Of a stretch of 62,500 bases of DNA, positions 17,615 to 26,998 are shown piece by piece. Position 1 is the first letter of the stretch. Each line of letters begins with the position of its first letter. Source of the stretch: Actibacterium ureilyticum (GTDB lineage Bacteria > Pseudomonadota > Alphaproteobacteria > Rhodobacterales > Rhodobacteraceae); NCBI RefSeq assembly GCF_002285435.1, contig NZ_NSBT01000025.1, positions 1 to 62,500 on the forward strand. The letters run 5' to 3'. The translations under genes and the position numbers were made by a program. The notes beneath the pieces are model-generated. The model searched no databases. It had not been told where the DNA came from and saw nothing but the letters and a program-made list of their open reading frames with translations.

Positions 17615-18231
17615 TCGATCTCGACCGCGACGGTCGTCTTTGGACCATCACCCTGAACCGGCCGGACAAGGCCAATTCCGTCACCAAGCAGATGCTGGAA
17701 CAGATCGACGCGTATGTGGCCGAGGCCGCCGAAAGCGATGTCGCCGTGCTGATCCTGACCGGCGTGGGCAAGGTCTTCAGCGCCGGAGCGGATCTGGACG
17801 AGGCGCGGGCCGGTCTGGCCACCGATCCGGTCTGGGAACGGCTGTCGGGTCGGATCGCGGCGCTGGATTGCCTGACCATCGCGGCGCTGAACGGCACGCT
17901 GGCGGGCGGGGCGATGGGCATGGCGCTGGCCTGTGACATCCGGCTTGCCGTGCCGGGGGCCAAGTTCTTTTACCCGGTGATGAAGCTGGGCTTTCTGCCG
18001 CAACCGTCCGACCCGGGCCGCATGGCCGCGCTGATCGGACCCGCGCGCACCAAGCTGGTGCTGCTGGGCGGACAGAAGCTGCTGACCGACGAGGCGCTGC
18101 AATTCGGGCTGGTCGACCGCGTGGTCGACCCCGACGCGCTGATCCCCCATGCGCGCGAACTTTGCGCCGATTGCCTGGCCGGCAAGCCCGATGTGCTGCG
18201 CGGGATCAAGACGCTCTGCCGCCCGTCATGA
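17611..18231 (+). CDS. Enoyl-CoA hydratase/isomerase-family protein (short crotonase)
   Basis: A 206-residue crotonase-fold protein, shorter than typical enoyl-CoA hydratases (about 255). The oxyanion-hole motifs are present: FSAGADLDE (about 56-64) and NGTLAGGAMGMALACDIRLA (about 93-112). The region that normally carries a catalytic Glu (G-x-P-x-x-G-G-T) reads LGFLPQPSDPGR, so hydratase chemistry is uncertain; isomerase, hydrolase or another crotonase reaction is possible. The C-terminal trimerisation helices look truncated. Translation is coupled to the SDR gene by ATGA. Its stop overlaps the end of the converging HNH gene by a few bases. Confidence 0.85.
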   Translation: MIDLDRDGRLWTITLNRPDKANSVTKQMLEQIDAYVAEAAESDVAVLILTGVGKVFSAGADLDEARAGLATDPVWERLSGRIAALDCLTIAALNGTLAGGAMGMALACDIRLAVPGAKFFYPVMKLGFLPQPSDPGRMAALIGPARTKLVLLGGQKLLTDEALQFGLVDRVVDPDALIPHARELCADCLAGKPDVLRGIKTLCRPS

Positions 18232-18534
18232 CCGCCGCCGGGGCCCGCGCCGCGCGCCGGGGGTTTTCGAATGGAAATCGGGCGGGCGTTTCTGCACCCA
18301 GGCGATGAACTTCGCCAGCCGCGGATGCGCCTGCAACGCGGCGATGGTCGCATGGTCGCGCGCCAGTTCGGTTTCCGTCAGCGTCGCGTGGATTTCATTG
18401 TGACAGATCTGGTGCAACAGCACCGTCGGCCCGCCCTTGCCGCCGCGCAGCTTGGGGGTCAGGTGGTGCAGGCTTTGCCGGGCATGGGCCGGGATCGGCC
18501 GCCCGCACAGGGCGCAGATGGGATCGTCTGACAT
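18226..18534 (-). CDS. Small HNH-domain protein
   Basis: A 102-residue protein carrying an HNH-type zinc-bound nuclease motif: CALCG near the N-terminus, HHLTPKLRGGKGG (about 27-39), then HQICHNEIHA, which supplies the second Cys/His cluster and the metal-binding histidines. The C-terminal part (RDHATIAALQAHPRLAKFIAW) is helical. It stands alone between two plus-strand genes, without a methylase, toxin or phage neighbour, so it is probably a housekeeping HNH protein common in alphaproteobacteria rather than a mobile endonuclease. Substrate unknown. The ATG at 18534 is the natural start of the zinc domain. Confidence 0.8.
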   Translation of the reverse strand: MSDDPICALCGRPIPAHARQSLHHLTPKLRGGKGGPTVLLHQICHNEIHATLTETELARDHATIAALQAHPRLAKFIAWVQKRPPDFHSKTPGARRGPRRRS

Positions 18535-18609
18535 GGCCCGATCTTGCCATTTCTCTGGCCCGGTGCCACTGGTAACATCCACGGCGTGTTCAGTTGGGGA
18601 TGGTGCAAC

Positions 18610-19932
18610 ATGTTTTCGGAAAACCCGCATCCGATGGTGGAAAAGGCGCTGGAGCTGCTCCAGCAGGGCCAGCAGATCGCGCTGCAATGGGTGACCAGCC
18701 CGGCGGCCTGGTCGCAATTCGTCCTGCTGATCCTGGCCTATGTCATTGCGGTCTTCGTCACCCGCAAGCTGCGCAAGCGTCTGCGCGTGTTGCTGACCCC
18801 GCCCGAGGATAGTCAGAGCATCCTGTCCCGCGTGCGCCGCTTCCTGGCGCTGTTCCTGCCGCTGTTGCTGCCGGTGCTGGCCTTTGCGCTGGCCTCGGTC
18901 GGCGAACAGGTGACGCGCTCGGCCTTTGGCTCGGGGGCGGTGATCGGCTTCGGCAAACGGGTGTTCCTGTTCCTGGCGGCCCGTGCGCTGGCGCGCGATA
19001 TCCTGACCGACCCGTTCCTGCGCCTGCTGGGCCGTTTCGTGCTGGTGCCGGTCGCGGGGCTTTATGCGCTGGGCCTGATCGGCCCGGTCGCGGCCAAGCT
19101 CGAGGCGACGATCGTCCCCTTGGGCAACCTGTCGTTCAACCTGCTGTGGCTGTTGCAGTTCATCGTCGTGGCGGGGGTGATCTTCTGGCTGGGGCGCTGG
19201 TCGAACGACCAATCCTCGACCTTCATCAAGCGGCAGGAGGAGATGCGCCCCGCCACCCGCCAACTGGCCGAGAAATCCGCCGAGATCGCGATTTTCGGCG
19301 TCGCGTTCCTGGTGCTGATGAACATCATGGGCGTGTCGCTGAATTCGCTCGCGGTGCTGACCGGCGCGCTGGGCGTGGGCATCGGCTTTGGCCTGCAAAA
19401 GATCGCGTCGAACTTCATCTCAGGCGTGATCCTGCTGCTCGAAGGGCAGGCAACGGTGGGCGACTATGTCGAGCTGGACGGGGGAGAGGCCGGGACCATC
19501 GTCAAGATGACCGCCCGCGCCGCGATCCTGGAAACCTATGACGGGCGCTGGATCGTCGTCCCGAACGAGGATTTCATCACCACCCGCGTCGTGAACTATT
19601 CCGACAGCGGCAGCGCCAACCGGTACGAGGCGCCGTTTTCCGTCAGCTACAACACCGATATCAACAAGGTGCCCGCGATCATCGAACAGGCCGTCGCCGA
19701 CCTGGATTTCGTGCTGGACGACCCCGATGGCCCAGATTGCGAGCTGCGCGGGTTCGGTGACAGCGGCGTGGATTTCGCGGTGGAATTCTGGGTCAACGGC
19801 ATCGATGACGGCAAGAACAAGTTCACGCCGCGCGTGCTGTTCGCGATCTGGAACGCGTTGAAGGATAACGGGATCGAGATCCCCTATCCGCACCGTGTCG
19901 TGGAATTCAAGAACCCACCGCCGCAGGCATGA
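18610..19932 (+). CDS. MscS-family mechanosensitive channel
   Basis: A 440-residue inner-membrane channel of the small-conductance mechanosensitive family, releasing solutes under osmotic down-shock. An N-terminal region has four or five hydrophobic segments (about 37-55, 78-97, 112-126, 138-158, 180-198). Then come the MscS core: LVLMNIMGV, the pore helix LTGALGVGIGFGLQKIASNF (about 252-271), the beta domain DYVELDGGEAGTIVKMTAR and VVPNEDFITTRVVNYS, and the C-terminal alpha/beta domain. GGGGATGG precedes the ATG at 18610. Its stop overlaps the next start (ATGA), linking it with the TIGR03862 flavoprotein. Confidence 0.92.
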   Translation: MFSENPHPMVEKALELLQQGQQIALQWVTSPAAWSQFVLLILAYVIAVFVTRKLRKRLRVLLTPPEDSQSILSRVRRFLALFLPLLLPVLAFALASVGEQVTRSAFGSGAVIGFGKRVFLFLAARALARDILTDPFLRLLGRFVLVPVAGLYALGLIGPVAAKLEATIVPLGNLSFNLLWLLQFIVVAGVIFWLGRWSNDQSSTFIKRQEEMRPATRQLAEKSAEIAIFGVAFLVLMNIMGVSLNSLAVLTGALGVGIGFGLQKIASNFISGVILLLEGQATVGDYVELDGGEAGTIVKMTARAAILETYDGRWIVVPNEDFITTRVVNYSDSGSANRYEAPFSVSYNTDINKVPAIIEQAVADLDFVLDDPDGPDCELRGFGDSGVDFAVEFWVNGIDDGKNKFTPRVLFAIWNALKDNGIEIPYPHRVVEFKNPPPQA

Positions 19933-21116
19933 CCGACGCGCTGATCATCGGGGCGGGTCCGGCCGGGTTGATGGCGGCCCAGGCTTTGGCGGAGGCCGGG
20001 CGACAGGTCGTGATCGTCGACCGCATGCCCTCGGCCGGGCGCAAGTTCCTGATGGCGGGCAAATCCGGGCTGAACCTGACCAAGGCCGAACCCTTTGCGG
20101 AATTCCTGTCGGCCTATGGCGCGGCGGCGGGCGATCTGGAGCCGATGCTGCGGGCGTTCGGCCCCGATCAGGTGCAGGACTGGGCGCGCGGGCTGGGGCA
20201 GGAGCTGTTCACCGGCTCGTCGGGCCGGGTGTTTCCCAAGGTGATGAAGGCCTCGCCGCTGTTGCGGGCCTGGATGGGGCGGCTTGCGGCCAAGGGCGTG
20301 CGCCTGCAAACCCGCTGGACCTGGACCGGCTGGCAGGGGGATGCGACCACGTTCGACACCCCCGATGGCCCGGTGCAGATGACCCCCGCCGTCACGGTGC
20401 TGGCCTTGGGCGGGGCCAGCTGGGCGCGGCTGGGATCGGACGGGCATTGGGCCGGGATCTTGCAAGGCGCCGGTGTCACCCCCGCCCCGTTCCGCCCCGC
20501 CAATGTCGGGCTGCGCGTCGACTGGTCCCCGCATATGGCGCGGCATTTCGGCAGCCCGGTCAAGGGCACGGTGCTGCAGGCCGGGGATACGCGGGTGCGG
20601 GCGGAATACGTGATCTCGCGCCGCGGGCTCGAGGGTGGTGGGATTTACGCCGTCTCGGCCGCCGTGCGGGACGGCGCGCCGCTGCTGATCGACCTGCTGC
20701 CCGATTGGCCAGCGGACCGTGTGGCCGAGCGGCTGGCCCGGCCCCAGGGCAAGGCCAGCCTGACCAACCACCTGCGCAAGGTGCTGAAACTCGACCCCGC
20801 GCGCCTGGCCCTGCTGATGGAGTTCCGCCCCGCAGGCCGCCTCATCGCTGAGGTCATCAAAGCCCTGCCCATCCGCCACACCGGCCCCCGGCCACTGGAC
20901 GAGGCCATTTCAACCGCCGGCGGCATCCCCTTCGCCGCGCTGGACGAAGGCCTGATGCTGCGCGCCCGTCCCGGTGTGTTCTGCGCGGGCGAAATGCTGG
21001 ATTGGGAGGCGCCGACAGGGGGCTATCTGCTGACCGCGTGCCTGGCGACGGGGCTTTGGGCTGGGCGGGGTGCGCTAAATTTAGGTAAATTTGAGAGTTG
21101 GCTTGAGCCTCAGTGA
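19929..21116 (+). CDS. TIGR03862-family FAD-dependent oxidoreductase (HI0933/BaiN-like)
   Basis: A 395-residue flavoprotein. The dinucleotide-binding motif GAGPAGLMAAQALAEAG is at residues 8-24, the HI0933-family motif GRKFLMAGKSGLNLTK at about 37-52, and the C-terminal FAD motif VFCAGEMLDWEAPTGGYLL near residue 360. This is the TIGR03862 subgroup of the NAD(P)/FAD oxidoreductases; reaction unknown. It overlaps the mscS stop by ATGA. Directly downstream the base composition drops into the DUF3800 island. Confidence 0.9.
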   Translation: MTDALIIGAGPAGLMAAQALAEAGRQVVIVDRMPSAGRKFLMAGKSGLNLTKAEPFAEFLSAYGAAAGDLEPMLRAFGPDQVQDWARGLGQELFTGSSGRVFPKVMKASPLLRAWMGRLAAKGVRLQTRWTWTGWQGDATTFDTPDGPVQMTPAVTVLALGGASWARLGSDGHWAGILQGAGVTPAPFRPANVGLRVDWSPHMARHFGSPVKGTVLQAGDTRVRAEYVISRRGLEGGGIYAVSAAVRDGAPLLIDLLPDWPADRVAERLARPQGKASLTNHLRKVLKLDPARLALLMEFRPAGRLIAEVIKALPIRHTGPRPLDEAISTAGGIPFAALDEGLMLRARPGVFCAGEMLDWEAPTGGYLLTACLATGLWAGRGALNLGKFESWLEPQ

Positions 21117-21227
21117 TTGTTGGGTCGATGTGCATTGTTGGAAACTTCAAGTTCGCCCCTTCCCATTGCCCTTTTCGATGCCTAGGATTCTTAGGGGAGA
21201 AACGGTTGAGACTGAAACAATTTATAG

Positions 21228-21923
21228 ATGATTGACGGGTTGCCCTTGGCTAGACTGCCTTCGCTGTACATTTTTCTTGATGAAGGTGGAAACTTCGACT
21301 TTTCTAAGGGTGGGTCAAGATATTTCACCCTTACATGTGTCAGCTTGTACAGGCCTTTCAGACTTCATACTGACCTAGACACTTATAAGTATGATCTGAT
21401 CGAACACCGAATAGTACCTCGCATTGACATGCAGTACTTTCATTGTGCGGACGACAACAGACATGTCCGAAGCAGGGTATTTTCCTTGCTTGCAAATTCA
21501 GTGCCGCATAGTTCCGTTGACTCTGTTGTGGTCGAGAAGAGTAAAACCGGACCAGCTTTACAGCCGCCAGAGAAATTTTACCCTAATATGTTGGGATACT
21601 TGCTGCGATATGCCGTGAACAAGGCTTCACTTGGCGCTGGCGAGGTCGTCGTAATAACAGACAGTATACCCGTCGCGAAAAAGCGCAGAGCTATCGAAAA
21701 GGCGGTGAAGACTGTACTCGCTGAAATGCTTCCAGAAGCGGTTCCGTACAGGGTGATGCACCACTCCTCGCGAGCCCACTATGGGTTGCAAATTGCGGAC
21801 TATTTCAATTGGGCAATCTACCGGAAATGGGAGCACGGTGACGACATCTCTCATAGGATTATTGCGTCACAGATACGAAGTGAGTTCGATATCTTCAGAA
21901 GCGGGGTTCGACACTACTACTGA
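21228..21923 (+). CDS. DUF3800 protein on an AT-richer island
   Basis: A 231-residue DUF3800 protein. Family features: FLDEGGNFDFS near the N-terminus (first acidic pair), DMQYFHCADD (about 66-75), a VVITDS strand, and the C-terminal HHSSRAHYGLQIADYFNWAI (about 182-201), where the Asp of the QIADY motif completes an RNase H-like acidic site. A nuclease-like activity is predicted by fold only; DUF3800 genes are often found in mobile or defence regions. Codons such as ATA, AGA, TTA and TAT are frequent here and rare in neighbours, and the GC content is visibly lower, suggesting recent transfer. No convincing ribosome-binding site precedes 21228. No integrase or partner gene is present. Confidence 0.8.
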   Translation: MIDGLPLARLPSLYIFLDEGGNFDFSKGGSRYFTLTCVSLYRPFRLHTDLDTYKYDLIEHRIVPRIDMQYFHCADDNRHVRSRVFSLLANSVPHSSVDSVVVEKSKTGPALQPPEKFYPNMLGYLLRYAVNKASLGAGEVVVITDSIPVAKKRRAIEKAVKTVLAEMLPEAVPYRVMHHSSRAHYGLQIADYFNWAIYRKWEHGDDISHRIIASQIRSEFDIFRSGVRHYY

Positions 21924-21932
21924 GAAAATTGA

Positions 21933-21983
21933 CCCCTCCGACTACCGTTAGGAGAACCCCTTGGGTTCTTATCATCGGAGGGG
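21933..21983. repeat. Nested inverted repeat downstream of the DUF3800 gene
   Basis: CCCCTCCGA (21933-21941) pairs with TCGGAGGGG (21975-21983), and inside it AGAACCC (21953-21959) pairs with GGGTTCT (21963-21969) with a three-base loop. The outer arm starts 10 bases after the gene's stop. There is no T-tract, so it is either a non-classical terminator, a stabilising RNA structure or an island end. The rest of 21984-22100 shows no gene. Confidence 0.55.
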
Positions 21984-22100
21984 AACCTTTGCGACGATAT
22001 ATACGCGAGAAACTATAAAAATCAAGTTAGGAAGAGCGTGTCAAAGATGCGATTTATGTCCGTGCCCTACGGCCCAACTCTCCAAACAACCAATCTCCCC

Positions 22101-23123
22101 CTACCTTGCCCCCAACATCGCCAGCCGGATCAGCGCGCGTTCGACTTGTGGCATGGCGGGCGCGCGGCTGGTGGAGCGGAGTTGCAGGTCGGTTTCCGTC
22201 AGCAGCGACAGCGCTTGTTCCAGCTTGAAGACCCCCCATTTCTGCGCTTGCCGCACCATGCGGTCACGGCGCGGGCCGAATACTGGGGGGCGGACGCGGG
22301 CGATGCCGGAGGAGGCGCCGCCGGGGTCGCTGGCGGCGGCATAAAGCGTGCGGAAATGCCGGGTGGCCCCGATGCACAGCCCCACGGGCTGCACGCCCTG
22401 GGCGGCCAGCTTCTGCATCACCGGGCCGATCTCGGACGTGCGGGATTCGGCCACGATATTCAGGATGTCGTCGATATCGGCCTCGGTCGAGGTTGGTGCG
22501 CAGGCGGCCAGATCCTCGGGGCTGACGGGGGTGTCGTCGCCGATCTTGTAAAGCCCCAGCTTTTCCATCGTCTGGCGGAAATCGCCTGGGTCCAGGTCCC
22601 GCGCCAGCGCCAGCAGGCCGGTCATCGCATCGTTCGAGACCGCACCCACGCCCGCGCGTTTCAGCGTATCCTCGATTTCCTCGCGGCTGGGCGGGTCGTC
22701 ATAGATCCCGACGGCATAGGCATTCGGGTGCCCCTCGAACGCCTTGCGCAGGGTGGACCGCGCGTTCAGCTGTTTGGCGGTGACGACAAGCTGCGCGTCG
22801 CCGTCCTGCCAATCGGCGAGCGCCGTCTTGATCGGGTCGGCCAGCGCATCGGTGGCGTCTTCGACGAAACAGACACGGGGGCCGGGAAAGAAGCTTTGGG
22901 CGCGCAGCCCGTCCATCACCTGCGCCGGATCGCTGCGCAGGCCGGGGGCGCTGATCCGGGTCAGGCGCATCTCTTCCTCGCCCTTGGGGCCGATCAGCGC
23001 GGCGATCAGTTCCTGCCGTTTCAGCGCCACGCGCATCGCGTCCGCGCCATGGATCAGGATGCCGGTGCGGTGCGGCTCGGGCTTGGCGAAATAGCGCGCG
23101 GCGTCCCGGGCCGACAGTTTCAT
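22101..23123 (-). CDS. holA: DNA polymerase III subunit delta
   Basis: A 340-residue delta subunit of the clamp loader, which opens the beta clamp. The N-terminal domain (ILIHGADAMRVALKRQELI), the QSFFPGPRVCFVEDA segment, the middle helical LALARDLDPGDFRQTMEKL region and the C-terminal collar (LRSTSRAPAMPQVERALIRLA) match the family. Its start overlaps the stop of lptE by four bases (ATGA). It is the last gene of leuS-lptE-holA, a conserved alphaproteobacterial order. Downstream is the AT-richer island. Confidence 0.93.
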   Translation of the reverse strand: MKLSARDAARYFAKPEPHRTGILIHGADAMRVALKRQELIAALIGPKGEEEMRLTRISAPGLRSDPAQVMDGLRAQSFFPGPRVCFVEDATDALADPIKTALADWQDGDAQLVVTAKQLNARSTLRKAFEGHPNAYAVGIYDDPPSREEIEDTLKRAGVGAVSNDAMTGLLALARDLDPGDFRQTMEKLGLYKIGDDTPVSPEDLAACAPTSTEADIDDILNIVAESRTSEIGPVMQKLAAQGVQPVGLCIGATRHFRTLYAAASDPGGASSGIARVRPPVFGPRRDRMVRQAQKWGVFKLEQALSLLTETDLQLRSTSRAPAMPQVERALIRLAMLGAR

Positions 23124-23614
23124 GGTGCCGTGCGCCCGGTTTCGGCGATCAGCCGGGTCACGATCTGATCGGCCAGGATGGTCATCAGCCGATCCTGCGC
23201 ATCGCGTTCGGCGGTCAGGGTGGCCACCGTGTTGCTGGTCGCCGAATAGCTGGCGAAGCTTTCGACCGTGCCGCTGGCGGCCAACCGTCCGGTGGTCACG
23301 TCACGCAGCGTATAGGTGATTTCGCCCGACAGGTTGTAGCGGGTGATTTCCTGGCGTGAGGTGATGGCAAGCGCCCGCCTGCTGGTCGTGATCTGATAGC
23401 CCAAACGATAGCGCGGGGTCGCGGTCCGGCCCAGGCGTTCCTCCAGCCGGCTGACCAGCAGGAAATCCAGCCGGTTCGCGGGCTCGGCCGCGGTGACCTG
23501 ACCGCGCAGCGCGGTTGCGGCGCCGCCGGTGCCATAGGCCGGGGCAAAGCCGCAGCCCGCCAGCGGCAGCAGCCCAAGCGCGATCAGAAAGGAACGGCGG
23601 TCAGATGACGACAT
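23120..23614 (-). CDS. lptE: LPS-assembly lipoprotein LptE
   Basis: A 164-residue outer-membrane lipoprotein that plugs the LptD barrel for LPS insertion. The lipobox LAGC ends a short signal peptide with Cys at residue 21 ([13 protein letters not shown]); GFxPxYG after the lipid Cys is typical of LptE. The rest is a compact alpha/beta domain ending in [13 protein letters not shown]. The start overlaps the end of leuS by 14 bases and the stop overlaps holA by ATGA, so all three are one transcript. Confidence 0.9.
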   Translation of the reverse strand: MSSSDRRSFLIALGLLPLAGCGFAPAYGTGGAATALRGQVTAAEPANRLDFLLVSRLEERLGRTATPRYRLGYQITTSRRALAITSRQEITRYNLSGEITYTLRDVTTGRLAASGTVESFASYSATSNTVATLTAERDAQDRLMTILADQIVTRLIAETGRTAP

Positions 23615-26129
23615 TGATGATACGGCCCGGCACCACGATCAGCTTTTTCGGGGCACCGCCCTGCAGCGCCTTTTGGACAGCATGATCGGCCAGAGCCAGT
23701 TTTTCAATCTCTTCCTTGGGCATGTCCTTGGCCACCGCGATTTCCGATTTCCGCTTGCCGTTGATCTGGATCGGCATGGTGACCGTATCCTCGACCAGCA
23801 GCGCGGGATCGGCTTTGGGCCAGGGCGCCTGTGCGACCAGGCCTTCGCCGCCCAGCATGGCCCAGATATCCTCGGCCAGGTGCGGGGTCATTGGCGCCAT
23901 CAGCTGGGCCATGACCCGCAGCGCCGGGCGCTTCGCGCCAGCGGGCGCCTTGGATTTCTGGATCGCGTTGGCAAAGGCGTAAAGCTTGGCGACCGAGGTA
24001 TTGAAGCCAAAGCTTTCGATGCCCATCGTCACGTCGTGAATGGCCTTGTGCGTGGCGCGCAGCAGGTCGGTGTCCTCGCCCGCGTCATCGGCGCCCGCCG
24101 CCTCGTTGGCCATGCGCCAGACCCGGCTCAGATGCTTGAATGCGGCGTCCGCGCCGGCGGCGGTCCATTCCACGTCACGCTCGGGCGGGCTGTCGGACAG
24201 CATGAACCAGCGCGCGGTATCGGCGCCGTAGTTTTCGATGATGTTCAGCGGATCGACGACGTTCTTCTTCGACTTCGACATCTTGGCCGAGGGGATGACC
24301 TCGACCGCCGTGCCGTCGGCCAGTTTGCCGTCGGTCACGTCCTCGGGCAGGTGATAGACCGGGCGGCCATTGCCGTCGCGGGTCTGATAGATCTCGTGCG
24401 TGACCATCCCTTGGGTGAACAGCGCATCGAACGGCTCTTTCGCGCTGTCGGGCAGGTGGCCGCAGATCGCCATGGCGCGGGCAAAGAACCGCGAATACAG
24501 CAGGTGCAGGATCGCGTGTTCGATGCCGCCGATATACTGGTCGACATTCATCCAGTATTTCGCGTCGTCCATGTTGGTGGGCGTTTCGGCGCGCGGCGCG
24601 GTGAAACGCGCGTAATACCACGAGCTGTCGACGAACGTGTCCATCGTGTCGGTCTCGCGCAGGGCATCGGCGCCGCAGACCGGACAGGCACAGTTGCGCC
24701 AGGTCGGGTGCCGGTCCAGCGGGTTGCCGGGCTGGTCGAAGCTGACATCGCGCGGCAATTCGACCGGCAGGTTTTCCTTTTTCTCGGGCACCACGCCGCA
24801 GGTCTGGCAATGCACCACCGGGATCGGGCAGCCCCAGTAGCGCTGGCGGCTCAGGCCCCAGTCACGCAGGCGGAATTTGGTGACACCGGTGCCCCAGCCC
24901 TCGGCCTCGGCCTTGTCGATGGTGGTGTCGATCGCGACCTCGCCGGTGGCCTCGTCCAGCCCGGCGAAATGGTTGATCCAGCGGACCTTTTCGGTCTTGG
25001 GCGGGACAAAGGCGGTGTCGGTCACCGGTTGTGGATCGTCCAGCGACTCGAAGGTCGCGACCACGGGCAGATCGTATTTCCGGCAGAAATCCAGGTCGCG
25101 CTGGTCATGCGCCGGGCAGCCGAAAATCGCGCCGGTGCCGTAATCCATCAGGATGAAGTTCGCGATCCAGACCGGCAGCTCCCAGTCGGGGTTCAGCGGG
25201 TGCTTGACGCGAATGCCGGTGTCGTATCCCAGCTTTTCGGCCTTTTCGATGGCTTCCTCGGTCGTGCCGCCCTTGCGCGCCTCGACCAGGAACGCCTTGA
25301 CCGCGTCCGAATCCGTTTCCAGCCCCTTGGCGATGGGGTGATCGGGCGAGATACCGACAAAGGACGCGCCCATCAGCGTATCGGGCCGGGTGGTATAGAC
25401 GCTGATCGGATCGCCGCCACCCACGCGGTCGAAGCTGAATTCCAGCCCGCGCGATTTGCCGATCCAGTTGCGCTGCATCAGCTTGACCTTCTCGGGCCAG
25501 TTGTCCAGCCCGTCCAGCGCCTCGAGCAACTCTTCGGAAAAATCGCTGATCTTGAAGAACCACTGCGTCAGCTCGCGCCGTTCCACCAGCGCACCGGATC
25601 GCCAGCCGCGCCCGTCCTCGACCTGTTCATTGGCCAGGACGGTCATGTCGACCGGGTCCCAGTTCACCACCGCGTTCTTGCGATAGACCAGCCCCTTGTC
25701 CAGAAAGTCGATGAACATCGCCTGTTGCTGGCCGTAATATTCCGGGTCGCAGGTGGCGAATTCGCGCGACCAGTCAATCGACAGGCCCAGCGGTTTCATC
25801 TGGTCGCGCATCACCGCGATATTGTCATAGGTCCAGGTGGCCGGGTGGCCGCCGCGTTCCATCGCGGCGTTTTCGGCGGGCATCCCGAACGCGTCCCAGC
25901 CCATCGGGTGCAGAACGCTGAACCCGCACGATCCCTTGTACCGCGCGATCACGTCGCCCATCGTATAGTTGCGCACATGCCCCATATGGATGCGCCCCGA
26001 CGGATAGGGGAACATCTCCAGCACATAGTATTTGGGCTTTGCCGGATCGCGCGTGGCGGCAAAGATGCCGGCCTGGTCCCAGGCGGCCTGCCATTTCTGT
26101 TCGATCTCGCGGGGCTCATAGCGGGACAT
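23601..26129 (-). CDS. leuS: Leucyl-tRNA synthetase
   Basis: An 842-residue class I aminoacyl-tRNA synthetase charging tRNA-Leu. The HIGH-type motif is in [14 protein letters not shown] (about 41-54), the editing CP1 domain follows (about 225-420), two zinc-type CxxC pairs are visible (CQTCG, CPVCG), KMSKS is near residue 614 in [10 protein letters not shown], and the anticodon-binding and C-terminal domains close the protein. Length is normal. It leads the leuS-lptE-holA operon with overlapping ends. Confidence 0.98.
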   Translation of the reverse strand: MSRYEPREIEQKWQAAWDQAGIFAATRDPAKPKYYVLEMFPYPSGRIHMGHVRNYTMGDVIARYKGSCGFSVLHPMGWDAFGMPAENAAMERGGHPATWTYDNIAVMRDQMKPLGLSIDWSREFATCDPEYYGQQQAMFIDFLDKGLVYRKNAVVNWDPVDMTVLANEQVEDGRGWRSGALVERRELTQWFFKISDFSEELLEALDGLDNWPEKVKLMQRNWIGKSRGLEFSFDRVGGGDPISVYTTRPDTLMGASFVGISPDHPIAKGLETDSDAVKAFLVEARKGGTTEEAIEKAEKLGYDTGIRVKHPLNPDWELPVWIANFILMDYGTGAIFGCPAHDQRDLDFCRKYDLPVVATFESLDDPQPVTDTAFVPPKTEKVRWINHFAGLDEATGEVAIDTTIDKAEAEGWGTGVTKFRLRDWGLSRQRYWGCPIPVVHCQTCGVVPEKKENLPVELPRDVSFDQPGNPLDRHPTWRNCACPVCGADALRETDTMDTFVDSSWYYARFTAPRAETPTNMDDAKYWMNVDQYIGGIEHAILHLLYSRFFARAMAICGHLPDSAKEPFDALFTQGMVTHEIYQTRDGNGRPVYHLPEDVTDGKLADGTAVEVIPSAKMSKSKKNVVDPLNIIENYGADTARWFMLSDSPPERDVEWTAAGADAAFKHLSRVWRMANEAAGADDAGEDTDLLRATHKAIHDVTMGIESFGFNTSVAKLYAFANAIQKSKAPAGAKRPALRVMAQLMAPMTPHLAEDIWAMLGGEGLVAQAPWPKADPALLVEDTVTMPIQINGKRKSEIAVAKDMPKEEIEKLALADHAVQKALQGGAPKKLIVVPGRIINVVI

Positions 26130-26215
26130 GATCGGGGTCCTTGTCAGTCAAACGCCGGGCACGATGGCCCGGCGCGGTGATAGTCGCCGCAGGGCGGCAC
26201 GTCCAGAGGGGTTCG

Positions 26216-26752
26216 TCAGAGACCCGCGTCGCGAATCCGAAGCTGCCGCGCTCGGGTCAGGATCGCATCCTCGACCGCGCGGACTGTATCGACATCGACC
26301 GCACCGCTGCGCGTGGCCAGCGCCACCTTGAGCGAGCGCGCATCCAGCGCCGGGTCGGTCACGTGGATCGTCGCGCGATAGGCGCGCCCGCCACCCGGCG
26401 GGGTGCCATAGCCCGTCACGATCAGGCCCGAGAACGGATCCACCTGTTGCACCGGCAGAAAATTCAAAACCTCGAGCGAGGCGTTCCACAGATAGCGGTT
26501 CACCTCGAGCGTGGTGTTGGGATCGTCATTGTTCGAGAAGAGGTCGAAGAAGGACGAGCCGCTGCGCCCGCGCTCTTCGGCCTGGGCGACGGCGCCGGGC
26601 GTGTTCTGACTTTGCTGGGAAATCGCCTCGGCACGCTGGGGGTCGACCACCGTCGGCTGTTTCGAGCGACCAAAGAGGCCACCGCCGCAACCGCTCAGGC
26701 TTGTAACGGCCACCGCCAGAATGACACCGCGAACGACGCTCGAGAAACGCAT
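26216..26752 (-). CDS. DUF3576 lipoprotein
   Basis: A 178-residue lipoprotein with a short signal peptide ending in the lipobox LSGC (Cys about residue 22), then a Gly/Ser-rich linker and a conserved domain from about residue 60 (FFDLFSNNDDPNTTLEVNRYLW) through LPVQQVDPFSGLIVTGYG to the C-terminus. This matches DUF3576, an envelope protein of unknown role. AAGGGGGCAG stands before the ATG at 26752; an upstream ATG at 26872 gives a non-signal extension and is rejected. It lies upstream of leuS on the same strand and diverges from the porin across 246 bases. Confidence 0.82.
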   Translation of the reverse strand: MRFSSVVRGVILAVAVTSLSGCGGGLFGRSKQPTVVDPQRAEAISQQSQNTPGAVAQAEERGRSGSSFFDLFSNNDDPNTTLEVNRYLWNASLEVLNFLPVQQVDPFSGLIVTGYGTPPGGGRAYRATIHVTDPALDARSLKVALATRSGAVDVDTVRAVEDAILTRARQLRIRDAGL

Positions 26753-26998
26753 GTATACTGCCCCCTTTTTGGCTTTCCGATCTCTAGCCGAGGGTCCGGG
26801 CAAGGACAAGGATTTTCCCCCAAGGCCGATCAGCCGGGGCGCGCAGGGGGCGGTGTGGCAAAGCTGCATCATTTATGCGCACAGTCCATTCGGCAATTTG
26901 GCGTTTCTTGCATTTGGCCGGTCAACCAGCCACACAGCAGCATACTCAGTTCGGAACAGCCGTGCTGAGGTGCATCTTTTAATGAATGAGGGAAAACC

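Noticed and set aside
18226-18534. HNH gene as a homing endonuclease or restriction enzyme
   Set aside because: There is no intron, intein or methylase next to it, base composition matches neighbours, and the domain is small and widespread.
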